DNA from: Vicinamibacteraceae bacterium | GTDB taxonomy: Bacteria; Acidobacteriota; Vicinamibacteria; Vicinamibacterales; UBA8438 | Reading direction: 5' to 3' | DNA: 58,396 nt | Assembly: GCA_012271165.1 (NCBI GenBank) | Contig: JAAXGX010000001.1 | Location: forward strand, 1 to 58,396 | Shown here: piece after piece, positions 15,265 to 24,014 of the stretch | Numbering within the stretch: the stretch's first letter is position 1 | Layout: each line of letters opens with the position of its first letter | The notes under the pieces: model-generated | Databases searched by the model: none | The model's input: only the letters and a program-made list of their open reading frames with translations | What the model was told of the DNA's origin: nothing | Position numbers and translations under genes: made by a program

Positions 15265-17493
15265 TCACAAGACCGTCAGGGGGTCGACGTCGACCGTGAC
15301 GCGCCGCCGCAGCGCCGGGTGGCGGTCGAGCGCGGCGCGCACCGCCTCGCGCAGGGCCCGGCGGCGGGTCCCCTTCAGGAAGATCTGCGCGCGGTGCTCG
15401 CCGCGCAGCCGCGTGAGGGGAGCCGGAGCCGGACCAAGCACCCGGCAGCCGCCGCCGACGGCCCGCAGCTCGGCCGCCAGCCCGGCCGCGGCCCGCCGCG
15501 CCGCCGGCAACGTGCGCGCCCGCACGACGACGTTGATCATCGCCACGACGGGCGGATAGCGCATCGCGCGCCGATAGCGCATCTCCGCCTGGAAGAACGG
15601 CTCGTACTCCTGCCGGCAGGCATGACCGATGCTGTAGTGGTCGGGGTGAAAGGTCTGCACGATGGCCTCGCCCGGGAGGTCGCCGCGGCCGGCGCGCCCC
15701 GCCACCTGGGTCAGCAGCTGGAAGGTCCGCTCCGCCGCCCGGAAGTCGGCCAGGCCGAGCCCCACGTCGGCCGAGATCACGCCCACGAGCGTCACGGCCG
15801 GAAAGTCGTGCCCCTTGGCCACCATCTGCGTGCCGACGAGCACGTCGATCTCACGGCGGGCGAAGCGGCCCAGTAGCTCCTGGGCGGCGCCGCGGCGCCG
15901 TACGGTGTCGCGATCGAGGCGCGCGAGCCGAGCCCGCGGCAACAGACCGGCCAGCTCTGCCTCGATCCGTTCCGTCCCGAGCCCGACGCGCTCGAGGAAC
16001 GGACCGGCGCAGTGACGGCAGACCGCCGGCCGCGCGGCCGAGTAGCTGCAGTAGTGACAGCGCACGCGGCCCGCGGCGCGATGCAGCGTCAGCGACACGC
16101 TGCAGTTCGGGCACTCCAGCGTGCTGCCGCACTGCCGGCAGAGGATCGCGGCCGCGTACCCGCGTCGGTTCAGCAGCACGAGCGCCTGCTCGCCACGGCG
16201 CAGGCGGTCCGCCAGCGCCTCCTGCAGCGCCGTGCTGAACACGACATCCGGCCCCTGCTCGGCCACCTCCTGCCGCATGTCGACGATCGTGACGGCGGCC
16301 AGCGGGCGGTCCAGCACGCGCCTGCTGAGAACGAGCCGTTCGTAGCGTCCGCGCGCCGCGTTGTGGTAGGTCTCCAGCGACGGGGTGGCCGAGCCGAGCA
16401 CGACGAGCGCGCCGGCCTGCCGGCCGCGAACGATCGCAACGTCGCGGCCATGATAGCGCGGGCTCTCCTCCTGCTTGTACGACGCGTCCTGCTCCTCGTC
16501 GACCACGATCAGCCCCAGGTCGTCGAGCGGGGCGAAAACGGCCGACCGCGTCCCCACCACGACGTCGATCTCGCCGCGGCGGATGCGATGCCACTGATCG
16601 TGCCGCTCGCCGTCGGACAGGCCGCTGTGCTGCACGGCTACACGACCGCCGGCCGCGGCCCGGAACGCGGCCGTCACGGCGGGCGTCAGCGCGATCTCGG
16701 GCACCAGCACCAGCACGCGCCGGCCCTGCCGCAGCACCCCGGCGGCCAGCTCCCGGTAGACCGCTGTCTTGCCGCTGCCCGTCACCCCCTGCAGCAGCGC
16801 GACGCGGAACGTCCTGGCGGCGGCCCAGTCGCTCAGGCTGGCCAGCGCCGCCTGCTGTTCCTTCGTGAACACGATCCGCGCGTCGGCGCCCTGCCCCGCC
16901 GACCAGCAGGCATCCGGGGCCGGATCGCGGTCGACCACCCGCCGCTCGATCGCGATCAGGCCCCGCGCCGTCAGCCGGCGCAGCGCGTCGGCGGCAATGC
17001 CCCGGCCGGCGAGCTCCGCCGTGGGCAGACCCGCGGGCGCCGCCGCGAGGAGCGCCAGCGTAGCCCGCTGCTTCGCGCCCAGCCTGGCCGGCGCGGCATG
17101 CGCCCGGCGTCCCGCGTCCGTGATACGGGCCGCGCGGCGGGTCTTGAACGACGCGGTCCGCTGGCCGGCCGCGGACTGCGTCCAGGCGAACGGGGGCATG
17201 GCGGCGCCCACGGCGTCGCCCGGACCGCACCCGTAGTACTCGGCGACCCACACGGCCAGATCCAGCACCGGTCGCGGCAGGAAGGGCTCTGCATCCAGAC
17301 AGTCGAGCAGATTCCTGACGTCCTCCTGCTCCGCGGGTAGGGCGGGTCCGAGCACGCAGCCGGTGACCTGCCGCCCCCCCAGCGGCACGCGCACGCGCAC
17401 GCCCGGCGCAGGGACGGCGGCCGCGTCCGGAACGCCGTAGGTCAGGGCGGCCAGGAAGGGCACGGGGACCGCGACCGAGACGAGCCGGGGCAT
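15265..17493 (-). CDS. priA: Primosomal replication restart helicase PriA
   Basis: A 742-residue superfamily 2 helicase that restarts stalled forks. The N-terminal DNA-binding domain comes first. Walker A GVTGSGKT is at 236-243 and the DEEQ box at 332-335, followed by DASYKQEESPRYHGRDVA, the PriA-specific segment. Eight zinc-binding cysteines lie at 452, 455, 461, 464, 479, 482, 492 and 495, so the zinc site is intact. Helicase motifs continue with GTQMVAKGHDFPAVTLVGV and QVAGRAGRGDLPG. It is last in the yicC-gmk-coaBC-udg-priA run, six bp after udg. Confidence 0.97.
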   Translation of the reverse strand: MPRLVSVAVPVPFLAALTYGVPDAAAVPAPGVRVRVPLGGRQVTGCVLGPALPAEQEDVRNLLDCLDAEPFLPRPVLDLAVWVAEYYGCGPGDAVGAAMPPFAWTQSAAGQRTASFKTRRAARITDAGRRAHAAPARLGAKQRATLALLAAAPAGLPTAELAGRGIAADALRRLTARGLIAIERRVVDRDPAPDACWSAGQGADARIVFTKEQQAALASLSDWAAARTFRVALLQGVTGSGKTAVYRELAAGVLRQGRRVLVLVPEIALTPAVTAAFRAAAGGRVAVQHSGLSDGERHDQWHRIRRGEIDVVVGTRSAVFAPLDDLGLIVVDEEQDASYKQEESPRYHGRDVAIVRGRQAGALVVLGSATPSLETYHNAARGRYERLVLSRRVLDRPLAAVTIVDMRQEVAEQGPDVVFSTALQEALADRLRRGEQALVLLNRRGYAAAILCRQCGSTLECPNCSVSLTLHRAAGRVRCHYCSYSAARPAVCRHCAGPFLERVGLGTERIEAELAGLLPRARLARLDRDTVRRRGAAQELLGRFARREIDVLVGTQMVAKGHDFPAVTLVGVISADVGLGLADFRAAERTFQLLTQVAGRAGRGDLPGEAIVQTFHPDHYSIGHACRQEYEPFFQAEMRYRRAMRYPPVVAMINVVVRARTLPAARRAAAGLAAELRAVGGGCRVLGPAPAPLTRLRGEHRAQIFLKGTRRRALREAVRAALDRHPALRRRVTVDVDPLTVL

Positions 17494-17499
17494 GCCCCC

Positions 17500-18297
17500 C
17501 TACCCGGCTCGGAGCATCGCCCGAATCTTCTTCATGTCCTCCCACACGTCGCGCTTGCGATCGGGGCTCCGCAACAGGAAGGCCGGGTGAAAGGTGGGGA
17601 CGAGCTGCGCCCCGCGGTAATCGAAGACGCGGCCGCGCAGCCTCGAGATGGGATCGTCGGTCCGCAGCAGGGTGCGGGCCGCGAACGTGCCGAGGGCCAC
17701 GATGACGCGCGGCCGAATCGCGTCGACCTGCGCGAACAGGAACGGCTCGCACGTGCGGACCTCTTCCGGCGTCGGGTTCCGGTTGCCGGGAGGCCGGCAC
17801 TTGATCACGTTGGCGATGTACACGTCCTCGCGGCGGAGATCGATCGATTCGATGATGCGGGTCAGCAACTGGCCCGCCCGGCCGACGAACGGGATGCCCT
17901 GCAGATCCTCGTCGCGGCCCGGCGCCTCGCCCACGAACATGAGCTGCGCGTCGGGGCTGCCCACGCCGTAGACCAGCGTCTTCCGGCCTGCATGCAGCCC
18001 GCAGCGCGTGCAGTCGCCCAGCTCCTCGCGAATCAGGCGCAGACGATCCGCGGCCGTCGCCGCCTCGGGCACGGCCACCTGATCGAACATCGAAATCTCG
18101 AGGGGTTGCCCGGCGACAGCCGGCGCGGGCGTGCGGGCCGGTGCAGGCTCCGGATCGCCCGCGGGCGACGGCTTGGCGGCGGCTTCGGCGTACGCGTCGG
18201 CCGGCCGCACGCGCCAGGCGCGGTCCCGGCTCACGCCGGCGACGCCCAGTTCCGAGAAGTACGCGAGGTGCCCGGCCAGCTCTTCGGCGCGCTTCAT
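17500..18297 (-). CDS. Uracil-DNA glycosylase, family 4 (Fe-S)
   Basis: A 265-residue repair enzyme removing uracil from DNA. The first 80 residues are a disordered Pro/Ala-rich lead. The catalytic core has the Fe-S cysteines C96 and C99 (DCTRCGL), C167 ([13 protein letters not shown]) and C183 (RTCEPFL), motif GEAPGRDED at 123-131 and HPAFLL at 237-242. This pattern fits family 4 (UdgA/DPO1-like). The start overlaps the coaBC stop by four bases, so the genes are translationally coupled. Confidence 0.94.
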   Translation of the reverse strand: MKRAEELAGHLAYFSELGVAGVSRDRAWRVRPADAYAEAAAKPSPAGDPEPAPARTPAPAVAGQPLEISMFDQVAVPEAATAADRLRLIREELGDCTRCGLHAGRKTLVYGVGSPDAQLMFVGEAPGRDEDLQGIPFVGRAGQLLTRIIESIDLRREDVYIANVIKCRPPGNRNPTPEEVRTCEPFLFAQVDAIRPRVIVALGTFAARTLLRTDDPISRLRGRVFDYRGAQLVPTFHPAFLLRSPDRKRDVWEDMKKIRAMLRAG

Positions 18298-19517
18298 CGC
18301 ACCTGCTTCTGGCGGGTGTCCGCCGCCGCCGCGATCAAGGCTTCGACACGGTCCAGGAGCGCCGCCGCGAGCACGCGCTTCGGGCCCAGCGGCACGTCCT
18401 GGGTCCCGGCGGCGCTGACCAGCGTCGCCGCGTTCGTCTCGACCGCGAACCCGCGATCCGGTCGCGACACGTCATTGGCCACGACGAGGTCGAGCCGCTT
18501 GGCCTCCAGCTTCCGCCGGGCGCGCGCGACGAGGTCCGATGTCTCGGCCGCGAATCCTATCAGGACCGGGACGGCCGCCCCCGCACGCCGCTCGCCGAGC
18601 TCGGCCAGGATGTCGGGCGTGCGGCTCAGGCTGAGCGTCAGGTCCGCACCCTTGGGCATCTTCGCCGGATGCGCACCTCCGGCCGGCGCGTAGTCAGCCA
18701 CGGCCGCCGCCATCACCACGGCATCGACCCCGGCGACCCGCGCCATGACCGCTCCGTGCATCTCGCGGGCGCTTCGGACCCGGGTCACCTCGGCGCCCGC
18801 CGGCGGCTCCAGCTCGGTCGGCCCGGCCACGAGCCGCACGGACGCCCCCCGAGCGAGCGCCTCGGCAGCGACCGCGAAGCCCATGCGCCCCGTCGAGCGG
18901 TTGCCCAGATAGCGTACCGGATCGACATCCTCGTACGTCGGACCCGCCGTCACCAGCAGCGATCGCCCGGCCAGGCTGCCCGCGGGATGCAGCAGCTCCT
19001 CGGCGGCCGCCACGATCTCGGCGGGCTCGGCCAGGCGTCCCTTGCCGATCCAGCCGCAGGCCAGATAGCCTTCGCCCGGCTCGACCAGGTGCACCCCCCG
19101 CCGGGTCAGCGTCGCCAGATTCCGCTGGACCGCCTCGTGCGCGAGCATGTTGCTGTTCATGGCCGGCGCGACGAGCACCGGGGCGCGGGTCGCGAGATAC
19201 AGCGACGACAGGAAATCGTCCGCGATGCCGTTCGCGAGCTTGCCGATCATGTTGGCCGTCGCCGGCGCCACGACGAGCAGATCGGTGCCGGACGCCAGCG
19301 CGACGTGCTCGATGTCGGCGTTGGCGCCCGGCGCGAACTGGTCGGTGACGACCGGCCGCCGCGTGATGGCCTCGAAGGTCAGCGGCCCGACGAAGCGGCA
19401 GGCCGACTCCGTCATGACCGCGGTCACCTGATGACCGGCCTGCTGCAGGCGGCGGGCCACCTCCACCGACTTGTAGGCGCCGATGCCGCCGGTGATGCCC
19501 AGTGCGACCGCTGCCAT
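18294..19517 (-). CDS. coaBC: Bifunctional phosphopantothenoylcysteine decarboxylase/synthetase CoaBC
   Basis: A 407-residue coenzyme A biosynthesis enzyme. The N-terminal CoaC flavoprotein part shows GITGGIGAYKSVEV, the catalytic His in IEHVALA, PAMNSNM, and the substrate-flap Cys in ACGWIGKGRL. The C-terminal CoaB part shows TAGPTYEDVDPVRYLGN-RSTGRMG, AAVADYAP and the KM-K loop region before LTLSLSRTPDIL. Both activities look intact. It begins six bp after gmk, leaving no room for rpoZ, which often lies between them. Confidence 0.96.
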   Translation of the reverse strand: MAAVALGITGGIGAYKSVEVARRLQQAGHQVTAVMTESACRFVGPLTFEAITRRPVVTDQFAPGANADIEHVALASGTDLLVVAPATANMIGKLANGIADDFLSSLYLATRAPVLVAPAMNSNMLAHEAVQRNLATLTRRGVHLVEPGEGYLACGWIGKGRLAEPAEIVAAAEELLHPAGSLAGRSLLVTAGPTYEDVDPVRYLGNRSTGRMGFAVAAEALARGASVRLVAGPTELEPPAGAEVTRVRSAREMHGAVMARVAGVDAVVMAAAVADYAPAGGAHPAKMPKGADLTLSLSRTPDILAELGERRAGAAVPVLIGFAAETSDLVARARRKLEAKRLDLVVANDVSRPDRGFAVETNAATLVSAAGTQDVPLGPKRVLAAALLDRVEALIAAAADTRQKQVR

Positions 19518-19523
19518 GGCCCG

Positions 19524-20159
19524 CTAACCCTGCTCGTCCTGCGCGCGGAAGGCCGCCACGATTCCGGTGACGGCGTCGTCGACGACCGGCGTCCGGGCGC
19601 GCTCGGCCATGACGATGCTGCGAAGCTGAGCCACGCAGCGGTCGACGTGGTCGTTCACGACGAGGTAGGCGTAGTCCTCCGCCGCGGCCACCTCGCGGCG
19701 CGCCGTGTCGAGGCGTCGCCTGATCTGCGGCTCGCCGACGTCGCCGCCGCTGCGCCGCCTGAGGCGCTGCTCGAGCACGTGAAACGACGGCGGCAGCACG
19801 AAGATCGCGATGGCGTCCGGGCAGTGCTCGCGCACCTGCCGGGCGCCCTCCACGTCGATGACGAGCACCACGTCGCGCCCCGCGCGGCGATGACGTTCGG
19901 TTTCCTCCCGGCCCGTGCCGTAGCGGCAGCCGAACACCGTCGCCCACTCGAGGAGGCCGCCCGCGTCGACCAGCGCCATGAACCGGTCGTCGTCGACGAA
20001 ATTATAGTCGACGCCGTCCGCCTCCCCCGACCGGGGCGGGCGCGACGTGTACGACCTCGACACCACGAGCTCCGGCACCGTCTTCACCAACTGCGCAACG
20101 AGCGTCGTCTTGCCCGTCCCGGACGGCGCCGACACGATGAACAGCAGCCCCCGCCGCAT
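19524..20159 (-). CDS. gmk: Guanylate kinase
   Basis: A 211-residue enzyme phosphorylating GMP to GDP. The P-loop is SAPSGTGKTTL at 10-20, the GMP-binding region is SRSYTSRPPRSGEADGVDYNFV, and the lid and adenine regions follow (IDVEGARQVREHCPDAIAIF, LRRRSGGD). Normal length. It lies 12 bp after yicC in the common yicC-gmk order. Confidence 0.96.
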   Translation of the reverse strand: MRRGLLFIVSAPSGTGKTTLVAQLVKTVPELVVSRSYTSRPPRSGEADGVDYNFVDDDRFMALVDAGGLLEWATVFGCRYGTGREETERHRRAGRDVVLVIDVEGARQVREHCPDAIAIFVLPPSFHVLEQRLRRRSGGDVGEPQIRRRLDTARREVAAAEDYAYLVVNDHVDRCVAQLRSIVMAERARTPVVDDAVTGIVAAFRAQDEQG

Positions 20160-20171
20160 GCCCGTACTTCA

Positions 20172-21059
20172 CTACTCCACGTTCTGGATCTGCTCGCGGA
20201 GCCTCTCGACCTCCGCCTTCGCGGCCACCACGAGCGCCCCGGTCTCGCGGCCCTCCGCCTTCGATCCAATCGTGTTGATCTCGCGGTTCATCTCCTGCAC
20301 GAGAAAATCGAGCTTCCGCCCGCACGGCGCCGACCCCTCCGCCAGCTCGGCCAGGTGCTCGAGGTGGCCCCGCAGCCGCGCCACCTCCTCGTGAATGTCC
20401 GATCTGGCGGCCCACTTGACGATCTCCTGCGCCACGAGCTCCGGCTCGGCCTGGACCGTGCCGCCCAGGTCCTCGATCCTGGCCGCCAGCCGTTCGCGCA
20501 GCGCGTCGGCGCCGGTCGCGGCGTCCGCCACGATCCGGTCCACCAGCGCTCCAACCGCGGCTGCGCGCTCAGCCAGATCGGTGTGCAGGAACTCCCCCTC
20601 GCGGCGGCGCATGCGGTCGAGATCGCCGAGCGCCTCGCCGACGGTGTCGGAGACGCGTGTGCAGACGGCCTGCCACGCTTCCCGGTCGGCCGGCAGCTCC
20701 CGAACGGTCACCGCCTGGGGGAACCGCAGGAGCTCCCCCGCGGTCAGCCCCGACTCGATCCAGCCGCGCAGGCGCGCCTGCTCCGCCGCGTTGACCAGCG
20801 CCTCCGCCAGTCGTTCGTTCAGATCGAGCTCGACGGGCGCGTCGATCTTGAGCTGCGCGGTCACCGTCAGCTCCACCCGGCCGCGCGCCACGTGCTCCTG
20901 CACGAGCCCGCGCAGACCCTGCTCGAGCTCGGCGAAGGCCGCCGGCACGCGCACGTGCGCATCCAGATAGCGATGGTTGACGCTGCGCACCGTGACGGTC
21001 AGGTTGACCTGCTCGTCGTCGTGCGTTAGCGAGGCGAAACCGGTCATCGATTTGAGCAT
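20172..21059 (-). CDS. yicC: YicC family endoribonuclease-like protein
   Basis: A 295-residue protein. The start MLKSMTGFASLTHD is the family hallmark and is used in preference to long upstream extensions that run through repeat DNA. The N-terminal YicC domain is followed by DUF1732, ending with DIHEEVARLRGHLEHL, GRKLDFLVQEMNREINTIGSKA and a C-terminal helix. E. coli YicC is implicated in RNA turnover. First gene of the yicC-gmk-coaBC-udg-priA cluster. Upstream lies a GC-rich repeat tract. Confidence 0.94.
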   Translation of the reverse strand: MLKSMTGFASLTHDDEQVNLTVTVRSVNHRYLDAHVRVPAAFAELEQGLRGLVQEHVARGRVELTVTAQLKIDAPVELDLNERLAEALVNAAEQARLRGWIESGLTAGELLRFPQAVTVRELPADREAWQAVCTRVSDTVGEALGDLDRMRRREGEFLHTDLAERAAAVGALVDRIVADAATGADALRERLAARIEDLGGTVQAEPELVAQEIVKWAARSDIHEEVARLRGHLEHLAELAEGSAPCGRKLDFLVQEMNREINTIGSKAEGRETGALVVAAKAEVERLREQIQNVE

Positions 21060-21065
21060 TATTTT

Positions 21066-21262
21066 GACGGGGCTGCGCCCCGAACCCCCGGCGTCCGTTT
21101 GCGGGGACCCCATAGCCCCGCGCCACTCCCGCCGAGCCGCGCTGTGCGCGGCTTGCGCCGGCTGCGCCGTGCGCGGCTCCTTCCCGATGGGCGGCGCGCC
21201 GAACCGCCGGCGTTCGCTTGCGGAACCCAATGGCCCCGCGCCGCTGCCGCCGAGGCGCGCTT
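21066..21262. repeat. GC-rich intergenic repeat, two adjacent diverged copies
   Basis: Copy one starts GACGGGGCTGCGCCCCGAAC at 21066 and runs to about 21180. Copy two, from about 21187 (GGGCGGCGCGCCGAACCGCC), runs to about 21262. Both share the order: short hairpin (GGGGCTGCGCCCC type), CCCCGGCGT, CGCTTGCGG or similar, then CCCCGCGCC and a GCCGAG/GCGCGC hairpin. Related copies lie at 29994 and 52937. This one fills the gap between the ABC transporter stop and the yicC start, both on the minus strand. Confidence 0.75.
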
Positions 21263-21264
21263 GG

Positions 21265-23031
21265 TCAGCCGGGCACCTCCTGCGTCGCGGTGCGGCGCGG
21301 GGTTTCACCGCGGACGCCCAGCAACTGCAGCGAGTAGAGCTTGGCGTACAGGCTGTCGGGGGCGGCCAGCAGCTCCTCGTGACGGCCGGTCTCGCGCACC
21401 CGTCCCCGGTCGAGCACGACGATCCGGTCGGCGCGGCGCACGGTCGACAGGCGATGCGCAATCACGAAGGCGGTCCGGTTCAGCATCAGCCGCGCCAGCG
21501 CGTCCTGCACGAGGTGCTCCGACTCGGCGTCGAGCGCCGAGGTGGCCTCGTCCAGGATGAGGATGGGCGAGTTCCGCAGCAACGCGCGGGCGATGGCCAC
21601 GCGCTGGCGCTGCCCGCCCGACAGCCGCTGGCCACGGTCGCCGATCAACGTGTCGTAGCCTTCCGGCAGCATCTCGACGAACTCGTGCGCATGGGCCGCG
21701 CGCGCGGCTGCCTCCACCATCTCGCGCGACGCCGTCGGCAACGCGTACGCGATGTTGTTGCCGATCGTATCGTCGAACAGCACGGTGTCCTGCGTGACGA
21801 TGCCGATCTGCGACCGGAGCGACTCGAGCGTCGCGTTCCGGATGTCGACGCCGTCGATGGCGATCGTCCCGCCGGTGACCTCGTAGAAGCGCGGCACGAG
21901 ATTGACCAGCGTCGTCTTGCCGGCGCCGCTCAGGCCCACGAGGGCCACGACCTCGCCGGCCCGCACCTCGAACGAGACCCGGTCGAGCACCTTCCCACCG
22001 TCGCCGTAGCTGAAGCTGACCTCCCGGAACTCGATCGACCGCTGCAGCGGCGGCAGCGGCCGCGCGGTCGCCCGGTCGGCCGCCTCGCTGCGCGTGTCGA
22101 GCGTCTCGAACACCCGCTCGGCCGCCGCAATCGCCTGCTGGATGCCGGCGCTCACGCGGCTGAGCTTCCGGATCGGCCCGTACATCGACAGCACGGCCCC
22201 GATGAACAACCCGAAGTCTCCCGATGTGAGATCGCCGGCGGCGATCTCCCGGCTGCCGTACCACAGGACCCCGACGATGCCGAAGGCCCCCAGCCACTCC
22301 ATGAGCGGCGGGAGCGCCGACACCGAGCTGGTGACCTTCATGTTCGTCCGGTACAACCGCCCGGAAGCCCGATCGAACCGTTGCCGCTCGTAGGGCTCGC
22401 CGGCGAACGCCTTGACGATGCGGTGGCCCGCGAACGCCTCCGCGGTGATGTGGGACAGATGCTCCAGCTCCTCCTGGCCGCGCCGCGTCGTGCGCCGGAC
22501 GCGCTGTCCCAGGCGCGCCAGCGGGTAGACCACGAGCGGCGCGCCCGTCATGCAGACGAGGGCCAGTCCGGTGTCGAGATACAGCAGGATGCCGGCGTAC
22601 ACGAGCAGGGTCACCGACTCGCGCAGCAGATCGCCCAGCGTCTGCGCCACCGCGTGCTGGATGCGGCCGACGTCGTGCGTGATCCGCGACATCAGCGCAC
22701 CCGTGCTGGTGCGCGCGAAGAACCCCGCGGACTGGGCCAGGATGTGGCCGAACAGACGGCTCCGCAGGTCGCGGACCAGCCGCTCGCCGACGTCGGTCAT
22801 CAGGTAGACGGAGAAGTACGCCGCGAGCCCCTTGCAGACGCTGAGACCGATGATGGCCGACGTGACCCAGGCGAGCCCGGTGCGGGCGGGCAGCACGTCG
22901 TCGATGATCGGCTTGAACAGGTACAGCAAGCCGCCGGAGGCCGCCGCGTAGGCCAGCATCGCCATTGCGGCGCCCCAGAAACGGCCGCGATGCGGGTAGC
23001 CGTAGCGATACAGCCGGCGGAGCTGGCTCAC
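21265..23031 (-). CDS. ABC exporter, MsbA-like (membrane plus ATPase)
   Basis: A 588-residue half-transporter with six predicted membrane helices in residues 1-320 and an ATPase at 335-575. Walker A is GLSGAGKTT, the signature LSGGQRQRVAIARALL, Walker B ILILDEATSALD, and the H-loop AHRLSTV. The family exports lipid A-core, lipids or polysaccharide precursors; a role in envelope glycolipid export fits the sugar genes that follow. Its start overlaps the stop of galE by four bases, so the galE-exporter pair is coupled. It could equally be a lipid-linked multidrug exporter. Confidence 0.93.
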   Translation of the reverse strand: MSQLRRLYRYGYPHRGRFWGAAMAMLAYAAASGGLLYLFKPIIDDVLPARTGLAWVTSAIIGLSVCKGLAAYFSVYLMTDVGERLVRDLRSRLFGHILAQSAGFFARTSTGALMSRITHDVGRIQHAVAQTLGDLLRESVTLLVYAGILLYLDTGLALVCMTGAPLVVYPLARLGQRVRRTTRRGQEELEHLSHITAEAFAGHRIVKAFAGEPYERQRFDRASGRLYRTNMKVTSSVSALPPLMEWLGAFGIVGVLWYGSREIAAGDLTSGDFGLFIGAVLSMYGPIRKLSRVSAGIQQAIAAAERVFETLDTRSEAADRATARPLPPLQRSIEFREVSFSYGDGGKVLDRVSFEVRAGEVVALVGLSGAGKTTLVNLVPRFYEVTGGTIAIDGVDIRNATLESLRSQIGIVTQDTVLFDDTIGNNIAYALPTASREMVEAAARAAHAHEFVEMLPEGYDTLIGDRGQRLSGGQRQRVAIARALLRNSPILILDEATSALDAESEHLVQDALARLMLNRTAFVIAHRLSTVRRADRIVVLDRGRVRETGRHEELLAAPDSLYAKLYSLQLLGVRGETPRRTATQEVPG

Positions 23032-24014
23032 GATGCGTACCCGCGCGGATGCGAGCGATGCCAGCGCCAGGCCGTCTCGACGATCACGTCGAGCTCCTCG
23101 TAGATCGGCTCCCAGCCCAGCTCCGACCGCGCGCGCTCGCTCGAGGCCAGCAGCACCGCCGGGTCACCCGGCCGCCGGGGCCCCAGCTCGTGGCGCACGC
23201 GTCTGCCCGCAATGCGCTCGACGGCCGCGACGACGTCGCGCACCGAGAAGGCGCGTCCGTTCCCCAGGTTGTAGACGCCGGACGGCTTGCCCGCCTCGAG
23301 CGCCGCGAGCGCGAGGACGTGCGCTGCCGCCAGGTCGGAGACGTGCACGTAGTCGCGGCGGCAGGTGCCGTCCGCGGTGGCGTAGTCGTCGCCGAAGACG
23401 ACCAGCGGCGGCCCGTCGCCCGCCGCTGCCAGCGCGCGCGGAATCAGATGCTCCTCGGGGCGGTGGTCCTCGCCGATCCGACCGTGCGGGTCGGCGCCGG
23501 CCGCGTTGAAGTACCGCAGGCGCACGGAGCGCAGGCCGTACGCCCGCTCGTAGTGCGGCAGCGCCTGCTCGACGGCCAGCTTGGTCTCGCCGTATGGGTT
23601 GATCGGCCGCGTGGCGTGGTCCTCGGCAATCGGCGTCCGGAGCGGCTCGCCGTAGACCGCCGCGGTCGACGAGAACACCAGCAGCCCGACCGACTCGCGG
23701 ACCAGCGCATCGAGCAGCGCCAGCGTCCCGCAGACGTTGTTCTCGTAGTAGCGGGCGGGCGCGGCCACCGAGTCGCCCACCGAGAGCAGCGCCGCGAAGT
23801 GCATCGCGGCAGTCACGCGATAGCGGCGGATCGTCTCGCGGACCGCGGCCGTATCCGCGATGTCGGCCGTCACCAGCGGCAGGCCGCGCACCGCCTCGCG
23901 ATGCCCGGCCTGCAGGCTGTCCAGCACGACCACGTCGCGGCCCGCCGCGCGCAGCGCGTGCGCCGCGTGGCTCCCGATGTACCCCGCCCCGCCGGTCACC
24001 AGGACGGCGCCCAT
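23028..24014 (-). CDS. galE: UDP-glucose 4-epimerase
   Basis: A 328-residue short-chain dehydrogenase interconverting UDP-glucose and UDP-galactose. The start ATG at 24014 follows GGGAGG and overlaps the ugd stop by one base (TAATG). The NAD site is VTGGAGYIGSH, the catalytic segment is SSTAAVYG, and Tyr-Lys are in NPYGETKL. LRYFNAAGADPHGRIGEDH is diagnostic for GalE over other epimerases. It supplies galactose donors to the glycosyltransferases upstream. Confidence 0.95.
   Translation of the reverse strand: MGAVLVTGGAGYIGSHAAHALRAAGRDVVVLDSLQAGHREAVRGLPLVTADIADTAAVRETIRRYRVTAAMHFAALLSVGDSVAAPARYYENNVCGTLALLDALVRESVGLLVFSSTAAVYGEPLRTPIAEDHATRPINPYGETKLAVEQALPHYERAYGLRSVRLRYFNAAGADPHGRIGEDHRPEEHLIPRALAAAGDGPPLVVFGDDYATADGTCRRDYVHVSDLAAAHVLALAALEAGKPSGVYNLGNGRAFSVRDVVAAVERIAGRRVRHELGPRRPGDPAVLLASSERARSELGWEPIYEELDVIVETAWRWHRSHPRGYAS

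Noticed and set aside
18141..21029. Very long open frame on the plus strand across udg, coaBC, gmk and yicC
   Set aside because: It is antisense to four well-supported genes and consists of Arg/His/Gly-rich noise expected from GC-rich third-codon bias.
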